This document shows, piece by piece, positions 17,858-28,000 of a DNA stretch of 64,000 nucleotides; the first letter of the stretch is position 1, and the number at the start of each line of letters is the position of its first letter. The stretch is from positions 1 through 64,000 of IMG/VR virus record IMGVR_UViG_3300022074_000015. The stretch is one strand, 5' to 3'. The DNA is from a virus. Position numbers and translations under genes: made by a program. The notes below the pieces were generated by a model that had not been told where the DNA came from, searched no databases, and worked only from the letters and a program-made list of their open reading frames with translations.

Positions 17858-18277
17858 ATGGCTAACAACAGGGAGTTATCACAACTTGGTTTTATAGTTA
17901 ATGTCGATGACTCCAATCAGAGTCTTGGCATTGGTTCTAGTGTTGGTATTGGAACAACTTCCCCAGATTATAAACTGGATGTTCGTGGTGATATAAACTT
18001 CAGTCAGGAACTCTACAAAGACGGAGTACTTTTTAATCCACAGTCTGGTGTTGGTGTAGGTTTAGGAACTGTTACACCAAACAGTGGAATAATAACTGGA
18101 AGAATTGGTGTAGGATTCACTGATATTAACTTTATTGGTAGTGGAATAACTGTTACTGGTTACGGAACGACAGTCGTTGTTGACCTTAGTTCTATTGCTG
18201 CTGCTTCTGCCCAATCTGCTCAACAGGGAGGTACAGCTGGAGATGATGTTATCCGACTTGCTATTGCTTTTGGATAA
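17858..18277 (+). CDS. short fibre-type virion protein
   Basis: A 139-residue protein with the fibre element GIGTTSPDYKLDVRGDINFSQ, also found in the 1111-residue fibre (FTLDVQGDINFTG at nt 21120). After it come Gly/Thr/Val-rich repeats and an Ala/Gln-rich helical end (AAASAQSAQQGGTAGDDVIRLAIAFG). The C-terminus resembles that of the 1111-residue fibre (EALAIAYAIAL). It is likely an accessory or short fibre; the role is inferred from shared modules. Confidence 0.65.
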   Translation: MANNRELSQLGFIVNVDDSNQSLGIGSSVGIGTTSPDYKLDVRGDINFSQELYKDGVLFNPQSGVGVGLGTVTPNSGIITGRIGVGFTDINFIGSGITVTGYGTTVVVDLSSIAAASAQSAQQGGTAGDDVIRLAIAFG

Positions 18278-18280
18278 ATA
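18273..18280 (+). promoter_or_regulatory. late promoter (GATAAATA)
   Basis: An exact NATAAATA match at the stop of the previous gene, 39 bases before the ATG at 18319. Confidence 0.5.
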
Positions 18281-18318
18281 CTTTGAGGTCTTGAATTGTA
18301 GATGTACTAGGTTAACAG

Positions 18319-18645
18319 ATGGCAAATACCTTTAAACTCAAAACAAAGTCTAGTGTTGGTACAACACCGCAAAATGTTTATGTAGTTCCTAGTGCTACTA
18401 CTACAACTATTATTGGAATTTCTCTTGCCAACATATCTGGAACAGGTATAAATGTAAGTATTGGGGTTGATAGACCAGTTGGGGATAATGTAAAATTACT
18501 AAAAGACGCACCAGTTCCTCAAGGTGCTACCTTGGAATTCATGCAGGGTAATAAAGTTGTTCTGGAAACAGGAGATACTTTAACATGTGAGAGTGATGTA
18601 AACAATAGCATAGACGTTTCAGTCACCCTTATGGAGATGACCTGA
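18319..18645 (+). CDS. small virion protein, paralogue of 7729-8058
   Basis: A 108-residue beta-rich protein similar in pattern to the 109-residue protein at 7729: NVYVVPSATTTTIIG versus EIYTAPVGYTGVVL, DAPVPQGATLEF versus STPIPGNDSLSL, and LETGDTLTCESD versus LESGDKIVLSSN. It immediately precedes the 1111-residue fibre by one base, as its paralogue precedes the 1857-residue fibre. The pairing suggests duplication of a two-gene block. The role is likely structural and is inferred from position. Confidence 0.7.
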   Translation: MANTFKLKTKSSVGTTPQNVYVVPSATTTTIIGISLANISGTGINVSIGVDRPVGDNVKLLKDAPVPQGATLEFMQGNKVVLETGDTLTCESDVNNSIDVSVTLMEMT

Positions 18646-18646
18646 T

Positions 18647-21600
18647 ATGGCATTAGATAGACTCACACAGGTACGTGGTGGTGGTATTGAATCACCACTT
18701 GAATTAGTTGGTGATCTAAGTGGAAATAATGCTAATTTTGTTGGTGTTATCACAGCATCAACTTTCAGTGGTACAATTATTGGTGATGTTGTTGGAACAG
18801 CTTCAACTGCTGGTTTTGCTAGAACATCTTTCTTTCTAGCAGGAACTCCCGATATAGTTGTTGGCACTATTAATGCGACTGATATAACCGCAACATCTTT
18901 CTCTGGTAATGGTCTCAATCTAACTTCTTTAGACGCATCCAATCTTGCTTCTGGTATTGTTCCGGATAATAGATTCCCTACAACACTTCCAGCAGTATCT
19001 GGTGCTAATCTAACTAATCTTAATGCTTCAAATCTTTCGTCTGGAATTTTACCTGATGCTATATTTCCATCGGTATTACCAGCAATATCTGGCGCTAATC
19101 TAATTTATCTTGATGCCTCTGATCTCTCTTCTGGAACTATACCTGATGCTAGATTTCCAGCAACACTTCCAGCAGTATCTGGTGCAAATTTAACTAATCT
19201 TGATGCTTCTGATCTCTCTTCTGGCACAATTCCTGATGCTAGATTTCCAGCAACACTTCCAGCAGTATCTGGTGCAAATTTAACTAATCTTGATGCTTCT
19301 GATCTTGCTTCTGGTACACTTCCGGATGCTAGATTTCCAGCAACACTTCCAGCAGTATCTGGTGCTAATCTAACTAACCTAGATGCAGGTAACCTGACTG
19401 GTTCAATTAGTAATGATAGATTGCCGAATCCTGTTGTAAAAGATCTTACTGGTAATGTAACTGGTAATCTAACTGGTGATGTAAGTGGTAATGTTACTGG
19501 TAATGTTACTGGTAATGTATCTGGAACTGCTGGTGGATTGAGTGGCACCCCTGATATAACTGTTGGTGCTATTACTGGTTCCTCAGCATCTTTCAGTGGT
19601 AATGTCAATGTTGGTGGAGTCCTTACTTATGAAGACGTTACTAATGTTGATGCAATCGGTCTTGTAACAGCAAGATCTGGAGTTAACATTACTGGAGGTG
19701 ATTTAGCAGTATCTAACAATGCTGTAATATCTGGTATTCTTACTGTTGGTTCTAGTTCTATCACCATAAATGGTGATGGTAATGAGGTCAAGGTTGGCAC
19801 AGGTCTTACATTATCACATACTAATGGTGTATTTGTTGGTCAAGTAAATCTTCACAGCACTGGATTAGAACTAGGAACAGGAAATCTTCAGTCACATAAT
19901 GTCAATTCTAGTGGTATAATTACAGCGACTAGTTTTGTTAAGTCTAGTGGAACATCCTCTCAGTTCTTAAAAGCAGATGGAAGCGTAGATAGCAATAATT
20001 ATCTCACATCATACTCTGAAACAGATCCTATCGTTGGTGCTGTTAATGGTATTGTAAAATCAAATGGTTCTGGCACAATTAGTGCTGCTACAGCAGGAAC
20101 TGATTATTTAACTCCTTCTGGTGATGGGACAGATTTAACATTTAATTATCAACAAGCACCACACGGTAGCACTGTAAACATAAGTGTTACCGTAGCCAGT
20201 AAAACCTCTGCTCATAGATATCAGAGTCAGGGAAGTAGTCTTGGATATGTCCTTGAAGGAATACAATCTCCATTTTTAACTTTAACTCCTGGAAGAACTT
20301 ACAGATTTAATTTAAGTTCGAGTAATCAATCAAGTCATCCATTTAGATTTTATCTTGAAGCAGATAGAACTACACAATACTCTACAAATGTAACTACTGC
20401 TTCAACATATACTGAGATTACAGTAACAGATACAACACCAACTGTTTTACACTATCAGTGTTCTCTACATGGGTATATGGGAAATGCCATATACTGTAAT
20501 TCAAACGCGGTTTATACACCAGAGACGATTACTGGTTTAGATGGTGCTAATATAACTGGAACAGTCACTGCCACTACCTTTAGTGGAAGTGGCAGTTCTT
20601 TAACATCATTAAATGCTTCTCAACTTTCGTCGGGAACTATTCCAGACGCCAGATTCCCCAATACGCTACCTGCTATTAGTGGTGCTAATTTAACTAATCT
20701 GGATGCTTCTGATCTTGCTTCTGGAACTATACCTGATGCTAGATTCCCATCAGTATTGCCTGCTATTGATGGATCTCAACTAACAGGAATTGCTGCGCAG
20801 GGAGCTGCTGGATACTGGGAGAAGACAAGTGCTGGTATCAATACTATCACTAATGTTGGTATTGGCATTACGATGCCAGCAACTGATACCTTATTACATC
20901 TCAATAAGAGTGATAGCGCACAAGCAACCATACGATTTACTAATTCTTCAACTGGAACCACTCAAGGTGACGGTGCGATTATTGGTGTAAATGCATCTGA
21001 AGAATTAAAAATCAGTCACCTTGAGCAGAAAGATATAATTCTCGCCACCGATAATACGACGAGAATGAAGGTTAAGAGTGATGGTAAGATTGGTATTGGA
21101 ACCAATTTTGATCCAACATTTACACTTGATGTTCAAGGTGATATAAATTTCACCGGCACTCTACTTCAAAACGGCAGTGTATTTCAATCTGGAGGAGGAG
21201 GCGGAGGTGGAAGTCCTCTAACCGTTAAAGAACTTTCATCACAGGGTGGATCGACTAATGTAACTGTCTCTAATGTAACGGAACTTCAATTCAATAATGG
21301 AAGTGGTTTCAACGTAACTGATGAGGGAAGTGGTGTAGCATTTGTTGATCTTGGCAGTACATTTAATCCATGGTATGTGAGTGGTTCTGAACCTCTAGCA
21401 GCAAGTGGTGAAGAACCTGTTGAAATTATCGCTGGACCTGGTATTGCTATTACCACAACACCGGTTGCTTCAGTTGGTATTGGAACAACATTCTCTAAAG
21501 CATTAACGATTTCTCAGGATGGTAATGCCATAAACGGAATTGGAACAGCAATTCCATTCACTAATGCTGACTTCTATTATTCTGGAACATTATTAATTGA

Positions 21601-21982
21601 TTCAACCACCACAGTTGATGTTCCAGTTGGTAGTTCTCATATAGCGTATGTAAGACATACAGATATTGAGGTAGCAGATGGAGCAGATTTAATCATTGCT
21701 GATGGTGATGAACTTATTCCTGATATTTTAGATATCGCAAGTCCTGCTATCATTGAACCACTTCATAATCCAAGCACTTTAACTGTTGAGAAAAAAATTA
21801 ATGTTCAAAATAGTGGAACTTTAGTTTCATCTACTATAGATACAATTAACTTTAATACAGATCTAAACGTAAGTGTTGCTGGTAACACGGCAACAGTTAA
21901 TTCTACTGCCTCTGGTGGAGGTGGCGGCGGTGGTGGCGGTGTATCTGAAGCACTAGCTATCGCATACGCAATAGCATTATAA
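18647..21982 (+). CDS. long repeat-rich tail fibre with internal cupredoxin-like domain
   Basis: A 1111-residue fibre. Five tandem 30-residue units of the form NLTNLDASDLSSGTIPDARF plus PATLPAVSGA fill nt about 18918-19390, and two more lie near 20610-20770; neighbouring units are almost identical at DNA level. A GGVLTYEDVTNVDAIGLVTAR module (nt 19612) is shared with five other fibres. Residues about 500-620 form a cupredoxin-like domain with His564, Cys605, His608 and Met611. After poly-Gly at nt about 21190 a second beta domain follows, and a further poly-Gly run precedes a short helical end (SEALAIAYAIAL). It is a paralogue of the 1857-residue fibre. The fibre role is inferred from repeats and context. 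Confidence 0.82.
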   Translation: MALDRLTQVRGGGIESPLELVGDLSGNNANFVGVITASTFSGTIIGDVVGTASTAGFARTSFFLAGTPDIVVGTINATDITATSFSGNGLNLTSLDASNLASGIVPDNRFPTTLPAVSGANLTNLNASNLSSGILPDAIFPSVLPAISGANLIYLDASDLSSGTIPDARFPATLPAVSGANLTNLDASDLSSGTIPDARFPATLPAVSGANLTNLDASDLASGTLPDARFPATLPAVSGANLTNLDAGNLTGSISNDRLPNPVVKDLTGNVTGNLTGDVSGNVTGNVTGNVSGTAGGLSGTPDITVGAITGSSASFSGNVNVGGVLTYEDVTNVDAIGLVTARSGVNITGGDLAVSNNAVISGILTVGSSSITINGDGNEVKVGTGLTLSHTNGVFVGQVNLHSTGLELGTGNLQSHNVNSSGIITATSFVKSSGTSSQFLKADGSVDSNNYLTSYSETDPIVGAVNGIVKSNGSGTISAATAGTDYLTPSGDGTDLTFNYQQAPHGSTVNISVTVASKTSAHRYQSQGSSLGYVLEGIQSPFLTLTPGRTYRFNLSSSNQSSHPFRFYLEADRTTQYSTNVTTASTYTEITVTDTTPTVLHYQCSLHGYMGNAIYCNSNAVYTPETITGLDGANITGTVTATTFSGSGSSLTSLNASQLSSGTIPDARFPNTLPAISGANLTNLDASDLASGTIPDARFPSVLPAIDGSQLTGIAAQGAAGYWEKTSAGINTITNVGIGITMPATDTLLHLNKSDSAQATIRFTNSSTGTTQGDGAIIGVNASEELKISHLEQKDIILATDNTTRMKVKSDGKIGIGTNFDPTFTLDVQGDINFTGTLLQNGSVFQSGGGGGGGSPLTVKELSSQGGSTNVTVSNVTELQFNNGSGFNVTDEGSGVAFVDLGSTFNPWYVSGSEPLAASGEEPVEIIAGPGIAITTTPVASVGIGTTFSKALTISQDGNAINGIGTAIPFTNADFYYSGTLLIDSTTTVDVPVGSSHIAYVRHTDIEVADGADLIIADGDELIPDILDIASPAIIEPLHNPSTLTVEKKINVQNSGTLVSSTIDTINFNTDLNVSVAGNTATVNSTASGGGGGGGGGVSEALAIAYAIAL
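18918..19390 (+). repeat. five tandem 90-bp repeats in a fibre gene
   Basis: Five consecutive 30-codon units (core SGTIPDARFPATLPAVSGA) inside the 1111-residue fibre. Neighbouring units, especially around 19123-19303, are nearly identical at the DNA level. Related units occur at 11660-11780, 12709-12985 and 20590-20770. Confidence 0.85.
20125..20505 (+). other. cupredoxin-like domain in the 1111-residue fibre
   Basis: Residues about 494-620. Ligand-type residues are His564 (SSHPFRFY), Cys605, His608 and Met611 (CSLHGYMGNAI), again with C-X2-H-X2-M spacing. Confidence 0.75.
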
Positions 21983-21984
21983 GA

Positions 21985-21992
21985 ACTAAATA
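21985..21992 (+). promoter_or_regulatory. late promoter variant (ACTAAATA)
   Basis: A NCTAAATA variant of the late motif, 33 bases before the ATG of the 2108-residue gene. Confidence 0.45.
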
Positions 21993-22024
21993 ACTTAAGA
22001 TAAAATTATTGGTAGTCACGCAAG

Positions 22025-25000
22025 ATGGCAAAGAAGTTAGTATATAACTACACGTTTACTCCTGGTGCTTCTAACGCTGGTAAGATTGTAATTAAAGGTA
22101 ATTACCCAGCTAAGACCTGGCAATTAGTAACTGATGTTGGAACGGGTGGTTTATATCCTCACATCTTTGTTCGTGATGAATATGCGGCAACCACAGGTGC
22201 CCTGGAGATAATTAGTGGTGGCACTGGTAATTTAACGATTGCTGTTACTGGCACTTCGTTGAATGAGAACACTGGTGTGATGACTATCACAACCACTACC
22301 GCTCATGGATTAAGCACTGGTGCGACGGTCAAGTTCCGTCCGATGTCAGTCACATTTACTTGTGCTAAGGATAATTATTCTACAGACCACACTTATCCTA
22401 GAACAACTGACCCAATTTATGATACAGCAGTGCCTATCACTGTCGTTGATGGTGATACTTTTACTGTTGCTACTGGTCGTTCTATTGGTGGTGCGATTTC
22501 ATCTAACAATGAAATCATCTATAACTTTGCCGATAATGCTAAGGGTGGTTCAACATATTATGATCCGTCTGTAGATGAAACAACATTAACACTTAAATAC
22601 GATACTTCTCACTTAGATCCTTTAGATCAACTTCAAATCTTCATTGACATCCAAGAAGATAAGATTAATTTTTCAGAAACCTTTACTGATCCTGTAAGTA
22701 AGTTAAGAGTTTCAAACCCACAAAACCTTATTGATACTGACTTTGAATATGGTCTACAACCAACTAAGTGGGAAACGGTAGAACTAGTTAACAATATTCC
22801 GTCTTTCTTTGCTGACGCAAGTAATTATTCTATTTCCGATGTAACGTCAGTTACCTCAACTGCTAATAGTGAAAACATCACTGTATCAACACTAGAGGAT
22901 CATGGTCTGACTGTAGGATCTCCAATTGATGTTCAGGGTCTTACTTCAAGAACTGCTGAAGGAAAGTATCTTGTTACAGCAATTATAAGTAACACGCAGT
23001 TTGTTTATAAAGCAAAAGCAGTTCAGGAATCCTCAAAAACAATCAACGGAACTTATACGGTTATAACTCCTGGTGAATTCTATTCTGGTTCAGATATTAA
23101 CATAAAACCAGAAACTGGTATTGAAACTGATGGTGTAACGCCATCTGCTCTAAAAATTAATACTGACTACCATCATGGATTTGAGCGTGGTTCGAGTTTG
23201 TATCTTACAAATACAGTTGGTTCAAGAAGATTAACTATTGAAGACACAACAACAGATACTGCTCCTGATGGAAGACCTTATGTTGATTATGTAGACACTC
23301 TATCAACAACTTTGACAGTTGATTCCTCTTTGACTGAAACTAGACAAATGACAGGAACTTATGCGCATAAGTTTGTGTCTAGTGATGTTAACATTGCCAA
23401 TAATACAATTTTTTGGAATAATCATAAGCTTCAAGCAGGTGATGTTCTCCTTTATTCTGCTCCCTCTTCAGGAACTGCTATTGGTGGTCTCAATAATTTT
23501 GATATCTATTATGTAAAGTCAACACCAACCACAAACACCGTCACTTTATGTGAAGTTAGCGGCGGCAACTATACTGGTAATGCTACCATTAACTTCAATA
23601 GTGCTGGTGATACAACTTACGGCAGGCATGAATTAGTTCTAGGATACGAACTATATTATGCTAATAAGCAATATAGAAGTTATTATATTAATTATCGGAC
23701 CAGAGCTTATGGTTATGGATCTGGTTCTGGTCGTGACATGAATACACGCTCTACAGATTCTAGCGGAAATAGTGGTTATTGGGGTCTTGGTGGTGAGAAA
23801 CCAGAAAGATTCTTATTCGCATCTAAGAGTGGATATATTAGTTCTACTTACGTAAATGCATCATATTATGGAACAAGTAGAAATGGTAACTTCCAATTTG
23901 GAAGTCCCAATCTCGGATATAATTTCTTAGAAGACTTTGAACGATTTAACTCTACAAGTTCTTATGAGAGATATTGTACTGGAAATGGCAGCTCTTACAA
24001 TAGTAATTTTAGTTTCCAACAAAGATATTTCCAAGGATATTTTACTGGTAGCACATACTACTGGGGATCTTATGCAACTTCGTTCTCTCTTGGAACTACT
24101 TTCTATTTCCCACTAAAAACAGATCCTGAAGCAGATAGTCTATACATACCCAATCATGGAGTACAAACTGGTTCATCGGGAACATTGACAACCACGTCTG
24201 GTTCTAATATTGTTCGTAGAACTGATACAAGTAAAGCATATAATGTAACTCCAACAACTACTAGCTTTACTGGAGGAACAACAACACTCACCAGAGTTTC
24301 AACTAACAGAATTAGATTGAATGATGCCTCAAGACTTCATACAGTTGCTGGTGAATATCAAATTGCCGCTAACGTTACCAATCCAACTAAGAATAGTTTC
24401 TACTTTGATTCTCATGAATTATTTAATAATCAAGAAGTAACTATTAGTAGTAGCACGGGTTCTGTCCCTACATCGAGTAGTGGTCCTGTTGCTTTATCTG
24501 ATAGTCTTTTACAACCAATTTATGATGCTGTCAAGACTGCCATGGATAGTATTAAAACTGTCATGGGATCTGATTCTGGAAGAATATTATTTAATGGAAG
24601 TTCTCATTATTATCCAATTAGAAGTAGCAGTAATTACTTTGATAATGCTTATCAGTATTTTATCTGGTACATGCAATATATGAGAGTTAATGGACCTGCT
24701 AGTGTTAGAAGCTCATACTTTGGAAGCACTAATTTTGCTACAGGAACCCCATGGGATCCATTTGCTTCAACTTCACTCGCTGGAAAGGGTTATTATCATA
24801 TATGTACACCGTATATAAGTAATTCATATACTCCATATCATATTAATATGTGGCAGATTCCTAATCCACAGGATGAAGGTGCTACCACAACTCAGATGTA
24901 TGTTGATAGTAGATTTGCTTACCACTATGCTAGAAATGGTCAACCAGGATATGAGAATAATAATTATAGTAACTGGATAAACCTCTCTGATGGTTGGCAA

Positions 25001-28000
25001 TATACTTATGAAACAAACTATTTTTCCCCTACTAGTTCTTATCATGGATATCTGCACATGTATATCATCCTGAGCAATACAGGATGGGATGGGCATCAAG
25101 CTTCATGGTCAACTAATCTTTATTATCCAAGCAGTCGTTACTTATATGCTTATACTACTGGATATGGCGGAACAAGATATGCCATTGAAGTTATACTTCC
25201 TATTAAAGGTTCGGCAAGTAGCAGTGGGTATGGTGTTAATGGATCGGTTATAAACAATGCTACTGTGGCATCTACCATAGTAAATCAAATCAAGAATGAC
25301 TTAACAAATCCAGCTCTGGCTCCTAATTCAATCGTCCGTGTTAATCCAATTAACAATAATAGATTTTCTATTAAGACTCCTGGTGAAGTTGAATATGATT
25401 TAACTAGCTCTGGAACGGCACCAATCGCATTCCAAACTGGTGAAATTACTGGTGGTTTAGATGGGTACTTTACAATTGATGCTAAAGATGCCACTTCATT
25501 AACTCATTTTTCCTCTTCTGAGATTCCCAAGAGAACTCTAGATCTCACTGATACAAACATAGTTGATATTGGTGGTATCGTCTACATTAATAAAGGAAAC
25601 TTCAAAATGAAGAATCAGCAGAAGTTTGAATACACTGCTTCTTCTGGTACAATCCCTGGACTAACATCTGGTCAAACATACTATACTGTTTCTAACGGTC
25701 CAGATCACTTTAGAGTTGCGGCATCTGCTGCAGATGCTGAATCTGGATCTGTCATTTCAATTGGAACGACCACATCTGGTAGCTTTACTTTTACTGTTCC
25801 ATCTATCTCTGGTATTTCTTCTGCGACTGGAACTATTGGCATCACATCAGATTCAAAAACTATTACCGGAACTAATACACTCTTTAAGAGATTCTTTAGA
25901 ACAGGTGACAATTTTAGAATAAAAGATGAGCAAACACCTCCAGCATATAGAGATTTTGAAATTGCTTCGGTTATTGATGACACTGAACTAACAATTACCG
26001 AGACACCTGGTATTGAAGTTATTGATGGAAATTACTACGTAGAGACGAAAATTAACACAAGACCTGACGGTACATTTATTCATAGACCATTTGATGGTGG
26101 TGTAGAGATTACTGCTGGTACTTCACCTAACAGTTCTATTGTTAGACAGACTCGTAAGTATTTCCGTTATCAGTCTGGTAAAGGTATTCAGTGTTCTGTT
26201 GCTATTAACTTTAATCCATCACGTATTATCAATAACATTGTTGGAACTGGTAATACTGAATTAAGTGTTAAAACTTTTATTGTTAATGTTAATAACAATG
26301 AGTTAACTTCATATAATATTTCAGGTAATGATAGAGATGGTAGAATCCTTGGAGAAAACAGTGATATTTCAATCACTAAAGGTGATACTCTTAATTTGAT
26401 TGTTAATGCTCCATCTCATCCTCTTTGGATTAAAACAGATCAATCTGTAGGAATGGGAAATAGCGTTACTACAGGCATAACAAATAATGGAGCTGATCTT
26501 TCTACCATAGTATGGGATACAAGCAGTGTTACACCTGGAACATATTATTATAATTGTCAGAATCATGAGACAATGAGAGGATCTATTCTTGTTGAGACTG
26601 CGGGTATTACAACTTCCATTGCTAAAGCAACCACTTCATATCCTCATGGTTTAACGAGAAGGAATAGTGTTACTATTAGAGGTTCTAGTGATGCTGCTTA
26701 TAATGGCACACATCAAGTTCGAGCATCTGATGATTTCACTTTTGAATATTTCGTAGATGGAGAGAATGATTCTGTCCCTAATGGTGTTATAGAATATAAT
26801 ATTGATGCTTGGAGTAATAGTGCTGTTCGCACAGGTCTATTTGACTATCAGAATGGAATGTTCTTTGAGTTTGATGGAACTACTTTATATGCTGTTAGAA
26901 GATCCTCGGTGCAGCAGTTAAGTGGTACTGTTTCTGTTCAACCTAATAGTAATATTGTTACTGGTGCGGATACTAATTTATCGGGTCAATTATCAATAGG
27001 TGATTTTGTAGTAATCAGAGGATCTAGTTATAGAGTAACAAATGTTCCAGACAAGACTACGATTCACATTCAACCTGCTTATAAAGGTGTAGCATCTTCT
27101 GGTGTTATTGTCACTAAGACTATTGATGTAAGAGTTCCACAAAATAATTGGAACATCGATAAGGCGGACGGATCGGGACCTTCTGGATTTGTCTTGGATA
27201 TAACTAAGATTCAGATGGCATATATTGACTACTCTTGGTATGGTGCTGGTAAGATTCGCTTCGGATTTAAGGATGCTAAAGGTCATGTCAAGTACATGCA
27301 TGAGTTCCTTCATAATAATGTTCTTGAAGAAGCATACATGAGATCTGGTAATATGCCAGGTCGATATGAAATTGAAAATACATCTGACGTTCTTCCATCG
27401 TTTGTGCCATCATTGTTCCACTGGGGAACTTCTGTTATCATGGACGGTAAGTTTGATGATGACAAAGCATATCTGTTCAGTGCTTCATCAAATTCACTTT
27501 CGTTTACAAACGGTGACTCCAACTCAGTAAACGCAAGCAGTGGTTCTTCATTGATAAGAAATTATGATTATGGTTTGAGACAATATAAGTGGTATACTAG
27601 AATTCCATTCGCAAGTGCTAACGCTAATAAGTTCTCTTCAGGAACTCCACTTTATACTGATGATGGTGGATTGAATGGTGAACTGGTTGATTATCTGAGT
27701 TATTCTGGTAATACAGTTTATGTTCATATCTTTGTTGGAACCTCCAGATATTATTATCAAACACCAGCTTCCTATCCAACAGTTTCTAGTGCGGAAGAGG
27801 TATTCATTGGTGCTCCATCATCTGGTGGAGATTTGGTAAATCTTCAGGAAGAAGTCCCTCTTATCTCTATCCGTCTAGCACCTTCCGTTGATAATAACCT
27901 AACAGGTTCTCTTGGACAAAGAGAAATCATTAACCGAATGCAGTTACAGTTGAAGCAGTTGGGTATTACTTTATCTCATGACTGTACGGTTGATCTGATT

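Noticed and set aside
18918-19390. Regular repeats that might be a CRISPR array
   Set aside because: The units are 90 bp, in frame, and encode a continuous 30-residue protein repeat; there are no unique spacers or palindromic repeats.
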